64,000 bases of DNA from a virus. A program made the translations under genes and the position numbers. Where the stretch lies: positions 1 to 64,000 of the IMG/VR virus record IMGVR_UViG_3300017917_000199, one strand, 5' to 3'. The notes beneath the pieces were generated by a model. The model did not search any database. It worked only from the letters and a program-made list of their open reading frames with translations, and was not told the origin of the DNA. Positions 8,016 through 15,119 of the stretch are shown here, piece after piece; positions within the stretch are counted from its first letter, which is position 1; every line of letters begins with the position of its first letter.

Positions 8016-8489
8016 TTATTTACCATTTTTCTTATTGTTCTCTGCCTCGGCAACACGTTTACGTAAGCTAGAACTACTAAAACTATGGTCACGACGGTTG
8101 AAGATATGGTGAATACCTCTGCCAACTCCCTCGTTGCGGCCAGTAAAGTTCGTATCTTCGTATTCTACACCTAACACGCGAACGTCTAATGGTAGTGTCA
8201 ATATCAAATCGACCAAATCACGCTCAGTCTCGTACACTACGATTTCATCTACGAAACGACATGCACTTAATTGTATTTGACGCTCTACTAAACTTTGTAC
8301 AGGTTTATTTTTAGTATCGGGTCTATCAATAGTAGGGTCAGTTTGTAGACCACAAATTAAATAATCACAATGGTTCTTAGCTTCTGCTAACATTGCAATA
8401 TGCCCTGCATGTAATAAGTCAAAGGTACTGAAAGTGATACCAATCTTTTTACCTTGTTCTTTAAGTTCTTTAATTTTATTAAAAATCAT
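8016..8489 (-). CDS. Cytidylyltransferase-like nucleotidyltransferase
   Basis: 157 residues. TFSTFDLLHAGH (20-31) holds the HxGH nucleotide-binding motif and SSSSLRKR (about 138-145) the C-terminal phosphate-binding motif, as in glycerol-3-phosphate and ADP-heptose-type cytidylyltransferases. It would activate a small phosphorylated substrate with CTP. ATGA overlap with the gene upstream. Sugar or glycerol activation would fit the epimerase and glycosyltransferases nearby; substrate undetermined. Confidence 0.82.
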   Translation of the reverse strand: MIFNKIKELKEQGKKIGITFSTFDLLHAGHIAMLAEAKNHCDYLICGLQTDPTIDRPDTKNKPVQSLVERQIQLSACRFVDEIVVYETERDLVDLILTLPLDVRVLGVEYEDTNFTGRNEGVGRGIHHIFNRRDHSFSSSSLRKRVAEAENNKKNGK

Positions 8490-8677
8490 TCTTTTGCCTT
8501 TTTAATAACTTGCTCTGCGATAACACTGCTCTTAGCATCTTGGATAGACATTTGATGCAATTGATCGGCACAACGACCAATTTCAATACTAACTTTACAT
8601 GTACCGCATTCTTCTTCCACTAACCTACGAATCTCGTGTAGTGCTATAACTGCATCGACTAGTTTAAGATTCCTCAT
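8486..8677 (-). CDS. Small hypothetical protein
   Basis: 63 residues; predicted helical, with a CGTC pair in the middle (EEECGTCKVSIEIGRC) that could bind a metal or form a disulfide. Start lies within the upstream gene (14-base overlap) and the stop overlaps the cytidylyltransferase start as ATGA. Unknown function. Confidence 0.55.
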   Translation of the reverse strand: MRNLKLVDAVIALHEIRRLVEEECGTCKVSIEIGRCADQLHQMSIQDAKSSVIAEQVIKKAKE

Positions 8678-8915
8678 TAAAAATTATCTCCTCGATATCT
8701 ATATCGTCTTTGTCCCAATAATGAACATGGTAAGTTTTACCTGCATGTTCATACACTTCAGTCCAAGTTCTTTGATTGTCGCTCGATCCAATTGGTTCCA
8801 GGAGACCGAATATAGTTAACATATATTCTTTCTCCTCACCTTCAATTAATCGAGTTTCTGGTCCCATTATTTTTCTAATTAATGCTCTTGCCTCTTCAGG
8901 AGTCATTTCTTTCAT
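8664..8915 (-). CDS. Small hypothetical acidic protein
   Basis: 83 residues, begins MKEMTPEEARALIRKIMG and ends in an acidic tail (DKDDIDIEEIIFNEES). ATGA-coupled to the 21-codon membrane peptide gene upstream. No domain recognised. Confidence 0.55.
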   Translation of the reverse strand: MKEMTPEEARALIRKIMGPETRLIEGEEKEYMLTIFGLLEPIGSSDNQRTWTEVYEHAGKTYHVHYWDKDDIDIEEIIFNEES

Positions 8916-8977
8916 TTCAACCTACGAACGATTGACACCGTGACTGCAACAACAACCAGTAGAATTATTAAATTCAT
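8912..8977 (-). CDS. 21-residue membrane microprotein
   Basis: Frame of 21 codons. The first 16 residues are hydrophobic (MNLIILLVVVAVTVSI) followed by a basic tail (VRRLK): a single transmembrane segment with a positive end. Its ATG overlaps the folE stop (ATGA) and its stop overlaps the next start (ATGA), so the frame exactly tiles the gap between two genes. That double coupling is strong support for translation. Role unknown; possibly a membrane anchor or a membrane-active peptide. Confidence 0.62.
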   Translation of the reverse strand: MNLIILLVVVAVTVSIVRRLK

Positions 8978-9651
8978 TTACCCATCCTAGCAATTGCTAA
9001 GAATTCGTTTCGTGCTGCAGGATCAGTTTTGAACCCACCACCTAAACGAACAGTAACAGTACTAGAACCAGTATCTTCCACGCCGCGGCTCTTAACGCAA
9101 TAATGTTGTGCGTCAATTAAAACGGCGACATCTTCAGTTTCAAGGATATATTGTAGGGTGTGGAATATTTGTTCAGTAAGTCGCTCTTGAATTTGAGGTC
9201 TCTTAGAGAAGTATTCCACAATGCGGTTAATCTTACTGAGTCCGAGGACTCTTTGCTTAGGAACATAAGCAACAGTCGCCAAGCCATCAATAACGACAAA
9301 ATGATGTTCACAATTACTCTGGACTGAAACGTTACGTTCCACGACCATTTCATTATAGTGCATTTTATTGTCAACAGTCGTACACTTCGGGAACGCTTCA
9401 TAATCTAACCCCCAGAAAATTTCATTGACATACATTTTAGCAACACGCTTAGGTGTTTCAATTAGACTATCATCTGTTAAGTCTAGCCCTAACGTCTGCA
9501 TGATAGAATGGAAATGTGCTTCGATTTTTTCAATCTTATCCTTACGGTCAAGACTGACAGGTTTAGTCGGGGTTTCAACGCCCATCTTAACTAGATGTTC
9601 GTGTACTCGTTGACCCAACTCGGGGTCGCATTTTGTTTTATTATAAGACAT
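8974..9651 (-). CDS. folE: GTP cyclohydrolase I
   Basis: 225 residues. Converts GTP to dihydroneopterin triphosphate, first step to both folate and 7-deazaguanine. Zinc ligands visible: NCEHHFV (C114, H117) and HYCVKSRGV (C185). The core (about 35-215) has normal FolE spacing, with ETPKRVAKM and GLSKINRIVEYF. N-terminal 35 residues are extra. In this window it belongs with queD, queE and the DpdA-like gene, pointing to DNA guanine modification rather than folate supply alone. SD AAGGAAGG precedes the ATG. Confidence 0.93.
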   Translation of the reverse strand: MSYNKTKCDPELGQRVHEHLVKMGVETPTKPVSLDRKDKIEKIEAHFHSIMQTLGLDLTDDSLIETPKRVAKMYVNEIFWGLDYEAFPKCTTVDNKMHYNEMVVERNVSVQSNCEHHFVVIDGLATVAYVPKQRVLGLSKINRIVEYFSKRPQIQERLTEQIFHTLQYILETEDVAVLIDAQHYCVKSRGVEDTGSSTVTVRLGGGFKTDPAARNEFLAIARMGK

Positions 9652-9688
9652 AGAATCCTTCCTTACGCGGATATGAAAATTGAATTGT

Positions 9689-9706
9689 TGTCACCGTTGT
9701 GTGACA
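9689..9706. repeat. Inverted repeat upstream of folE
   Basis: TGTCAC and GTGACA flank a 6-base loop between the histone-like gene and folE. No U-run follows, so it is not a normal terminator; it could be an operator or RNA hairpin. No clear -35/-10 pair was found around it. Confidence 0.35.
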
Positions 9707-9709
9707 TAC

Positions 9710-10024
9710 TTATTTAGTCTTTGTTTTTGCTTTTGTAGTTTTTGCAGGTGCTTTTTTAGCGGCAGTCTTTTTTACCGTAGCTTTTTTGGTAACTGTTTTT
9801 TCAGCGGGTTTACGCTTCATTGCCTCAGGGACTTTCTTAATTGTTTTCGCTTTTACTGCAGGTTTCTTTACACTAGTAAAAGCCTCACGAACTTCTTTTA
9901 ATAGTTGTTCGTCATCCCATTCTAGTTCAGTACGTCCATCTTCATGTGTTGTAACGGTAAGATGCGAACCTTTAACAATTTTAGGCCAGGTCCCGCTAGC
10001 CTCTTTAGATTTGCGGGTTGCCAT
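9710..10024 (-). CDS. Histone H1-like basic protein
   Basis: 104 residues. The first 50 form a small acidic/mixed domain (TVTTHEDGRTELEWDDEQLL). From about residue 53 on the chain is almost only Lys, Ala, Thr and Pro (VKKTAAKKAPAKTTKAK), like the C-terminal tail of histone H1 or bacterial AlgP/HU extensions. Expected to bind DNA non-specifically. Follows another histone-like gene by one base. The glycosyltransferase at 27668-28585 has a comparable Lys/Ala/Thr N-terminal tail. Confidence 0.68.
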   Translation of the reverse strand: MATRKSKEASGTWPKIVKGSHLTVTTHEDGRTELEWDDEQLLKEVREAFTSVKKPAVKAKTIKKVPEAMKRKPAEKTVTKKATVKKTAAKKAPAKTTKAKTKTK

Positions 10025-10025
10025 A

Positions 10026-10217
10026 TTACTTAGCCTTTGCTTCTTTACGTGCAGCTTTCTCAGCAGTAATTTCGTTACGGCGGGCCTTAACTGCTTTTGC
10101 TAATTCAGCAAGTGCTTTGCGGGCGCGCGTACCAGCTGCGCTGTTGCCCTTTTCGAACTTTTCATGTTCAGCTTCGTATGCTGCCAATTGTGTTTTAATA
10201 TCATCATGTGCGGACAT
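10026..10217 (-). CDS. Hc1-like small nucleoid protein
   Basis: 63 residues, helical and basic. The stretch EKFEKGNSAAGTRARKALAE resembles the core of short bacterial histone H1/Hc1-like proteins (KGN-x-AAGTR-x-RKA). Likely condenses DNA. SD AGGAG before ATG 10217. Sits between a glycosyltransferase and the Lys-rich histone-like gene. Confidence 0.68.
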   Translation of the reverse strand: MSAHDDIKTQLAAYEAEHEKFEKGNSAAGTRARKALAELAKAVKARRNEITAEKAARKEAKAK

Positions 10218-10226
10218 AGTTTCTCC

Positions 10227-11420
10227 TTAGTATTTTGTCTCACGTGTATGCTTACGATAATCTGTACTCATACGCAAATATTTGTCACCCTTGCCTTCAA
10301 GAATGTCACAAATTCTATCTATCGTTTTATCATTGTAATCAGAAATTTTACCTTGATTACGATGTGGTTCATGTATTGCTTTGTAAAGTTTGATAGCGGC
10401 ATCATCAACAGACCATGGAACATACAGTCTGTCTGCATCATTCGCAAATGTTTCTGGGAATGAACGATAAGCTGGATATACAACATTACATCCCAATGCA
10501 TCTGCCTCGCTTACTGTGTTACTTACCCAATCTTGTAAAGCACAATTAAACATTACTTTACTGTCGTTCAACAATTCGTAATATTTGTTTTTATCAAGGT
10601 CTTGATAAATTGCTAATTTACCTTCACTACGCATTTTATATGTACGATCCATATAGCTTTGATTGTTGCTACGTAATGGTGCACCACTAAGAACAGCAAA
10701 AGTTGTATACTTTTTTTGTTGGTCGAAACGTTTGTAATATTCTTCAATCACATCCATGAAGAAGTCAGGTTGCTTTTCTTGATCCCAACGTGCGGCAAAT
10801 ACAACACGATTTTCTCTTTCAAAGAAAGGCTTGATAGATTGAACACGACTGCGAACTTCGTCTTTGCCAAATGCTAGACCACTGATGTTGTAGATCGGTG
10901 CTTCCCAACCTGCAATCTTCATGTGCATGACCATTTCTTCATTAGTCGCCAGAATTGCGCCTCCGCTCTGGCGAACTGCCTCGCACACCATTTTCTCGTA
11001 GTGGCCCATCCACTTGGCCATTCCCCAAACGTGAACAAAATCATCAGGATCAATAGACTGTGCAAGACAACGGACATAAATCTTCGGAGCGTGATGTGCA
11101 GAAACCTGATTAAGGATATAAGGCAAACTCTCAAAGCCCGGTTGGAACATGTCTTCAAAGTATATAACATCTTCACTTGTCACTTGTCCTTCTTTCATCA
11201 GTTTAACAAGATTCATTAACTGACTCATGCCAAAATAACTACGACCGTGTGCATCTAATACTTGACCTGTTACAATTGCTTGGTCACTAGTTAATGTGTC
11301 ACCGGGCACAATAACATAATCGATACCGCGGCGTTTAAATACACGCTCATTCCACTCTTGCAATTGCAATGTATAACGTGCTTTGTAGGGCTCTAAGCCC
11401 ATATAAAATAATTTACGCAT
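10227..11420 (-). CDS. Glycosyltransferase, GT-B fold
   Basis: 397 residues. The C-terminal nucleotide-sugar half begins at ENRVVFAARWDQEKQPDFF (about 203-221) and contains VSNTVSEADALGCNVVYP (about 317), typical of GT4-like enzymes. Acceptor unknown. No Shine-Dalgarno before ATG 11420; instead a perfect TATAAT box ends 6 bases upstream, so the mRNA probably begins at the A of the ATG. First gene of a three-gene unit with the two histone-like proteins, which suggests a DNA-linked role. Confidence 0.75.
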   Translation of the reverse strand: MRKLFYMGLEPYKARYTLQLQEWNERVFKRRGIDYVIVPGDTLTSDQAIVTGQVLDAHGRSYFGMSQLMNLVKLMKEGQVTSEDVIYFEDMFQPGFESLPYILNQVSAHHAPKIYVRCLAQSIDPDDFVHVWGMAKWMGHYEKMVCEAVRQSGGAILATNEEMVMHMKIAGWEAPIYNISGLAFGKDEVRSRVQSIKPFFERENRVVFAARWDQEKQPDFFMDVIEEYYKRFDQQKKYTTFAVLSGAPLRSNNQSYMDRTYKMRSEGKLAIYQDLDKNKYYELLNDSKVMFNCALQDWVSNTVSEADALGCNVVYPAYRSFPETFANDADRLYVPWSVDDAAIKLYKAIHEPHRNQGKISDYNDKTIDRICDILEGKGDKYLRMSTDYRKHTRETKY

Positions 11421-11426
11421 TCTTAT

Positions 11427-11432
11427 ATTATA
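11427..11432 (-). promoter_or_regulatory. Consensus -10 box giving a leaderless glycosyltransferase mRNA
   Basis: TATAAT on the minus strand with exactly 6 bases to the ATG at 11420. With a 17-base spacer the -35 would be TTGTCC, inside the stem of the preceding terminator. Start site should coincide with the start codon. Confidence 0.65.
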
Positions 11433-11443
11433 CTAAAAGTAGT

Positions 11444-11464
11444 AAAAGGGGACAAGCCCCTTTT
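11444..11464 (-). terminator. Intrinsic terminator after the clamp/DpdA operon
   Basis: 8-bp stem AAAAGGGG/CCCCTTTT with a 5-base loop, directly after the stop of the 70-residue gene at 11466. It separates that operon from the glycosyltransferase unit and doubles as the -35 region of the next promoter. Confidence 0.75.
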
Positions 11465-11465
11465 A

Positions 11466-11678
11466 TCATGTTCGGGCGATTAGTTCTGCCCATTGATCCT
11501 TAACTGGTTTACCAGTTGTGAATTTTAGGAACTGTCGGTACACGAAACTTCGTTGATTGTACAATTCTGCTTCGTCATATTTGTAACCAAAGTCCTGACA
11601 GAAAGACAAGTATTTTTCCAAATCTTCAAACAGTTGATTTTCTGTGCTGAATGTACCGGTTAGTTTTTGCTTTGCCAT
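11466..11678 (-). CDS. Small hypothetical protein
   Basis: 70 residues (MAKQKLTGTFSTENQLFEDL), helical, with no recognised domain. Good SD (AAAGGAA) upstream. Last gene of the operon that starts at the sliding clamp; terminator follows. Confidence 0.55.
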   Translation of the reverse strand: MAKQKLTGTFSTENQLFEDLEKYLSFCQDFGYKYDEAELYNQRSFVYRQFLKFTTGKPVKDQWAELIART

Positions 11679-11692
11679 TTTATTAAATTCCT

Positions 11693-12145
11693 TTAAATAG
11701 CGAGTTGTTGATAAGGTTGATTAAGATTATAGTATATCGTAGCACCGTTCTCCCCGTCTTCTGAAACGGTAATTTCGATATTACGATTGGGATAACGACT
11801 TGCGATTTGCTCATAGAGGTCATCGCTAATCATTTCACACGACTTGAAATTCAATTCAAGTGTACCGCCAACATAGAGGTTCTCTAGCCAACGCTTGAAT
11901 TGAATGAATTCAATATCCCTGTCATTGTGAAATACTTCAATCGCCACGTTAAAGTGAAAGATGTGACGATGTGGAGTTCCTAGAAAGCTAACATCATACT
12001 GATCTCCTGTCTTTAATGCAGGATCAGTTGCTGCCGCAGGATACATATGAATACCTTCTTTCTGAAAGGTAACAAAAATCATGCGTTTAGCTTTATCTTT
12101 AATTCGCTGTCGTTGTTCAAACAATATTTGTTCTCTCTGTTCCAT
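11693..12145 (-). CDS. T-fold (QueD/FolE-like) small protein next to DpdA-like gene
   Basis: 150 residues. Core FLGTPHRHIFHFNVAIEV (about 54-71) has an HRHxFH motif in the place of the QueD HGH, and later FKSCEMISDDLYEQIASRYP and ITVSEDGENGA follow the order of a tunnelling-fold enzyme with a C-terminal Glu. I read it as a diverged relative of 6-pyruvoyl/6-carboxy-tetrahydropterin synthase. Two genes after the DpdA-like gene. Possible job: handling the modified base or precursor; not shown by sequence. Confidence 0.55.
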   Translation of the reverse strand: MEQREQILFEQRQRIKDKAKRMIFVTFQKEGIHMYPAAATDPALKTGDQYDVSFLGTPHRHIFHFNVAIEVFHNDRDIEFIQFKRWLENLYVGGTLELNFKSCEMISDDLYEQIASRYPNRNIEITVSEDGENGATIYYNLNQPYQQLAI

Positions 12146-12357
12146 TATCGGTCGTCCTCAAAATCGACACGCTCATGGTCATATTCATATTGAGCACGGC
12201 GCAGTTGCTGTAGTTCTGTTAGATATTTCTGCTTTGTTTCACGTAGTTTTTTAATTTTATCAGAATCACCTACTCCTGACTTCTCTAGTTGGAACAATTG
12301 ATTGTCAACTAAACGATGTGATTCTTCCAAACTTTTAATTCGTTGTTTATATGGCAT
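12145..12357 (-). CDS. Small coiled-coil protein
   Basis: 70 residues, heptad-like and charged (MPYKQRIKSLEESHRLVDNQ; LRETKQKYLTELQQLRRAQY). Stop and next start share one base. No enzymatic motif; probably a helical hairpin. Function unknown. Confidence 0.55.
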   Translation of the reverse strand: MPYKQRIKSLEESHRLVDNQLFQLEKSGVGDSDKIKKLRETKQKYLTELQQLRRAQYEYDHERVDFEDDR

Positions 12358-12358
12358 G

Positions 12359-13936
12359 TTATTCTCCTAATGCTATTTGCATTTCGTCATCACTATCCTC
12401 AATGATTTCATCAACTTCTGGATCGTTATTTTCAACTTCAAATAATTGGTCAAACATAGTCATTGCATTAACTGTTTTCTTACCACTAATACCTTGACTA
12501 CCTGATTGCATTTGCATCCACAAACTACTGTATGAGTTTATCAAATCTAAACTCTTTTGTCTGTCTTTTAGGCTAAAGATTTCATCGATAATATCACCGA
12601 AATGATAATTATCAAATTTATTCATAACCATTTTGGGCATAATACCTTGTTCATAGCGTCTGTTAGCTTCTTGTACTGCGGCAATGTGCTGATAGACATT
12701 ATGACTTTGGATAAGTGTGTAGCTTAGTGTATCCCAAGAGGTTTTAGTTTCCTTACCTTGTTGGTTAATAAAACCTTGACCACGATAACAAACATCTTTC
12801 ATAGTTAGTAAGTCAGTTACTGGACTATCTGTAAAGACTTTATGGATACCGTCTTGCAAACATGCATCACTGTACTTACGACTATCACCACCTTGTGCAC
12901 CATTTGAAGCTACACCATACTTCTTATCCTCAGCAGTTTTTTCCATAGCATATGCCCACTTCTTACCATGCTCGAAACTGTTGTTGAAATACGCTAGACC
13001 TTTAGCTGCACTAAAGAATGGACTTGCACAGTCAAACGTGATATGTAAACTTGGGTTGTGATACTTGCGAATAGCTTTTTGAATATCAGTAAACAATACT
13101 GCATATTCTAGTATCGATACACCCAAACAGTGAATTAAATCGTGCTTACCTTCTTCAAGTAATCCATCATGTATAATGTCAACAAGTCTACGTAGCATCA
13201 AGTGTACGTCAATCTTGTTTTGACCACCAAATGCCCAACCATTAAAGTGATTATCTGGATAGACTTTTGGATCGCAATACTTCTTCATTTCACGATACCA
13301 ATCATCACTTTGGGTATGATTGCGACCTTGCAACACATTTAAGAACTTACAGTTACCATTACGGTTCTTAATAAAGTATTCGTTATTGATATGGGTAGCT
13401 GCTATTGCTTCTTCAATTGTACTGATACCGTGTGCTGATTTACCAGTCTTAGGATCCTTGATATGGAAGGTCGTTAAGGACTGAGAAGGAATATCCAAAC
13501 ACATACCATAATCCATGTATGTATCCATCCATTTCAACACTTGCTGACGCTTAGCCATAGCACGTGGGCAATTGGGATCTTTCCAATCAGCAGGCCATTG
13601 ACATTTTAGAATCTGGAAACCACCTGAATCACCCAGCATGAATGTACCATTTTCACGCTCACGTATAATACTTTCACTAGGATCATCTTTGGTAGGATCT
13701 AAGTTAGCATGACCTGCAGAATATAGACCCCACTTGTATGTGTAGAGTCCTTCTTTACTGTTAAGAAAGTTTAGTTTCTCAACGTCACCATTAAATGCCG
13801 CAGGTATACGTGCAGCATCAAAGTATTGTTCACCTTTGCGTTGTTTGCCTAATCCAGAAATGTAAAAACTAGACACTGCTGGTAAGAACAGTGCCCAGTC
13901 TGGCTTTTGCTGACTTGAAAGATTAACTTGCTTCAA
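12359..13936 (-). CDS. dpdA: DpdA-like DNA-guanine transglycosylase (TGT fold)
   Basis: 525 residues. TGT-superfamily motifs in order: GDSGGFQ (102-108; the Asp is the general acid in TGT), MCLDIP (145-150), NVLQGRNH (200-207; TGT VQGG position), GWAFGG (233-238; TGT AIGG), HCLGVS (269-274) and ITFDCASP (299-306; D302 as candidate nucleophile). Length and lack of the CxCxxC zinc site separate it from tRNA TGT and match phage DpdA, which swaps guanine in DNA for a 7-deazaguanine. FolE, QueD-like and QueE in the same window supply the base. Acidic C-terminal tail. Overlaps the upstream gene by 14 bases. Would protect phage DNA from restriction. Confidence 0.78.
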   Translation of the reverse strand: MKQVNLSSQQKPDWALFLPAVSSFYISGLGKQRKGEQYFDAARIPAAFNGDVEKLNFLNSKEGLYTYKWGLYSAGHANLDPTKDDPSESIIRERENGTFMLGDSGGFQILKCQWPADWKDPNCPRAMAKRQQVLKWMDTYMDYGMCLDIPSQSLTTFHIKDPKTGKSAHGISTIEEAIAATHINNEYFIKNRNGNCKFLNVLQGRNHTQSDDWYREMKKYCDPKVYPDNHFNGWAFGGQNKIDVHLMLRRLVDIIHDGLLEEGKHDLIHCLGVSILEYAVLFTDIQKAIRKYHNPSLHITFDCASPFFSAAKGLAYFNNSFEHGKKWAYAMEKTAEDKKYGVASNGAQGGDSRKYSDACLQDGIHKVFTDSPVTDLLTMKDVCYRGQGFINQQGKETKTSWDTLSYTLIQSHNVYQHIAAVQEANRRYEQGIMPKMVMNKFDNYHFGDIIDEIFSLKDRQKSLDLINSYSSLWMQMQSGSQGISGKKTVNAMTMFDQLFEVENNDPEVDEIIEDSDDEMQIALGE

Positions 13937-14312
13937 CTTTTTCTTCTTCTTTTATTAGATTTTTCACCATAGCAATTTTATGCTGATAGTCAGCAATACT
14001 GCTATTCATTTGGTCAACTAAGTTTTTGATTGTAGGATTCTGTTCTGCTAATGCAATCAGTTCTTTTTCTTCCTGCATCTTCTTTTCAGCCCACTTGAGG
14101 ATACTAATAGCTTGCCCAGTTAACTGAACATTAGCACTACCACCACCTAGTGTTTGCCAACTACTACCGTCATACACTTTCATGTTTTGACTACTAGCAT
14201 CATAACTCAACATTCCTACCATGGGTGTAGTACTGCTCATATTGATATAAGGCATAGCACCTTTGTTACTAGAAACATTTAGGAACTCGCCACCAACAAT
14301 ATAATCAATCAT
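13923..14312 (-). CDS. Conserved hypothetical with beta head and coiled-coil tail
   Basis: 129 residues. First 60 residues look like a short beta module of phage structural proteins (VGMLSYDASSQNMKVYDGSS, then W); the rest is a charged helix (AEKKMQEEKELIALAEQ). ATGA-coupled to the sliding clamp. Unknown role; a virion or replication accessory function are equally possible. Confidence 0.55.
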   Translation of the reverse strand: MIDYIVGGEFLNVSSNKGAMPYINMSSTTPMVGMLSYDASSQNMKVYDGSSWQTLGGGSANVQLTGQAISILKWAEKKMQEEKELIALAEQNPTIKNLVDQMNSSIADYQHKIAMVKNLIKEEEKVEAS

Positions 14313-15040
14313 TTTGCCTGTGCAGGAAGTAGATAACGATATGTTGCCATACCACTGTCAACAGTGATTTCAGTAGCACCAGCATCACTGATACGAACTT
14401 TCTTGTCACCAACAAGATCCATAATTGCTTGGAACTGCTTTACAGGCCACATCCAGCTACGAGACAGTGAACCTTGAATGCCAGAGTGAAACACAAAGTT
14501 ACCACTGTGTGTGCTTGGGTCACCGAAATAGATTCTCAAGTCTGTACCATCTGTTTTTGTAGTGAAGTTTTCTTGTTCACTGTTAGCACTTGCTTGTTTC
14601 TTTAGACGTAGAATACCTGCAACAGTTGGCTCAAACTCAACGTTCCAGGGCGGATCTTTGAATAACACGCTCTTAACTTTTTCTTCAACGATTGCTTTTG
14701 TCATCAAACGATAATCATTTAAGAAGTCACCGTTCTTTGTTTCAAAGTGAATAGTTGATGGAACATCAACACCGTCACGCTGAGTTCTGTTAACGTTGAT
14801 TTTAGCTTCATTATCGTATTCATCGAAACCGATAATTGTCTTTAGTTTGCTCAAGTTAGGCATACCAAACACACCGATGAAATCAGCGATAGGTGTTTTG
14901 AATGAGCCGCTGATAACCACACTCTTGTCATCAGCAATTGCATTGATAAGAGTTTCTTTATCTGTTCCAGTAATCTTAATCAAGTCAATGTTGCCTAAAC
15001 CATATGTATGGTCAATCAAATCTTTTAAATGGTCTTTCAT
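14309..15040 (-). CDS. gp45: Sliding clamp, gp45-like
   Basis: 243 residues, close to T4 gp45 (228). Two-domain beta/alpha clamp pattern: LIDHTYGLGNIDLIKITG at 8-25, then a C-terminal half with GNFVFHSGI and the closing TYRYLLPAQAK. Encircles DNA to tether gp43 and, in T4, activates late transcription through gp33/gp55. First gene of the operon with the DpdA-like gene, directly downstream of polymerase, the T4 neighbourhood. Sigma-70 promoter in front and AAAGGAAAAAC as SD. Confidence 0.82.
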   Translation of the reverse strand: MKDHLKDLIDHTYGLGNIDLIKITGTDKETLINAIADDKSVVISGSFKTPIADFIGVFGMPNLSKLKTIIGFDEYDNEAKINVNRTQRDGVDVPSTIHFETKNGDFLNDYRLMTKAIVEEKVKSVLFKDPPWNVEFEPTVAGILRLKKQASANSEQENFTTKTDGTDLRIYFGDPSTHSGNFVFHSGIQGSLSRSWMWPVKQFQAIMDLVGDKKVRISDAGATEITVDSGMATYRYLLPAQAK

Positions 15041-15083
15041 GTTTTTCCTTTATGTCCTATATATTTAGGAAGTTGTAATGCGT

Positions 15084-15112
15084 ATTATGATGGAATATAA
15101 TGCGAAAGTCAA
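15084..15112 (-). promoter_or_regulatory. Sigma-70 promoter for clamp operon
   Basis: Minus strand: TTGACT (15112-15107), 17-base spacer, CATAAT (15089-15084). Shares the extended -35 TTGACTTT with two other early promoters in the window. Confidence 0.72.
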
Positions 15113-15119
15113 CTTCAAT

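Noticed and set aside
9655-9710. Sigma-70 promoter for folE
   Set aside because: GTGACA is present but no -10 at 16-18 bases; folE is more likely served by read-through or an unseen promoter.
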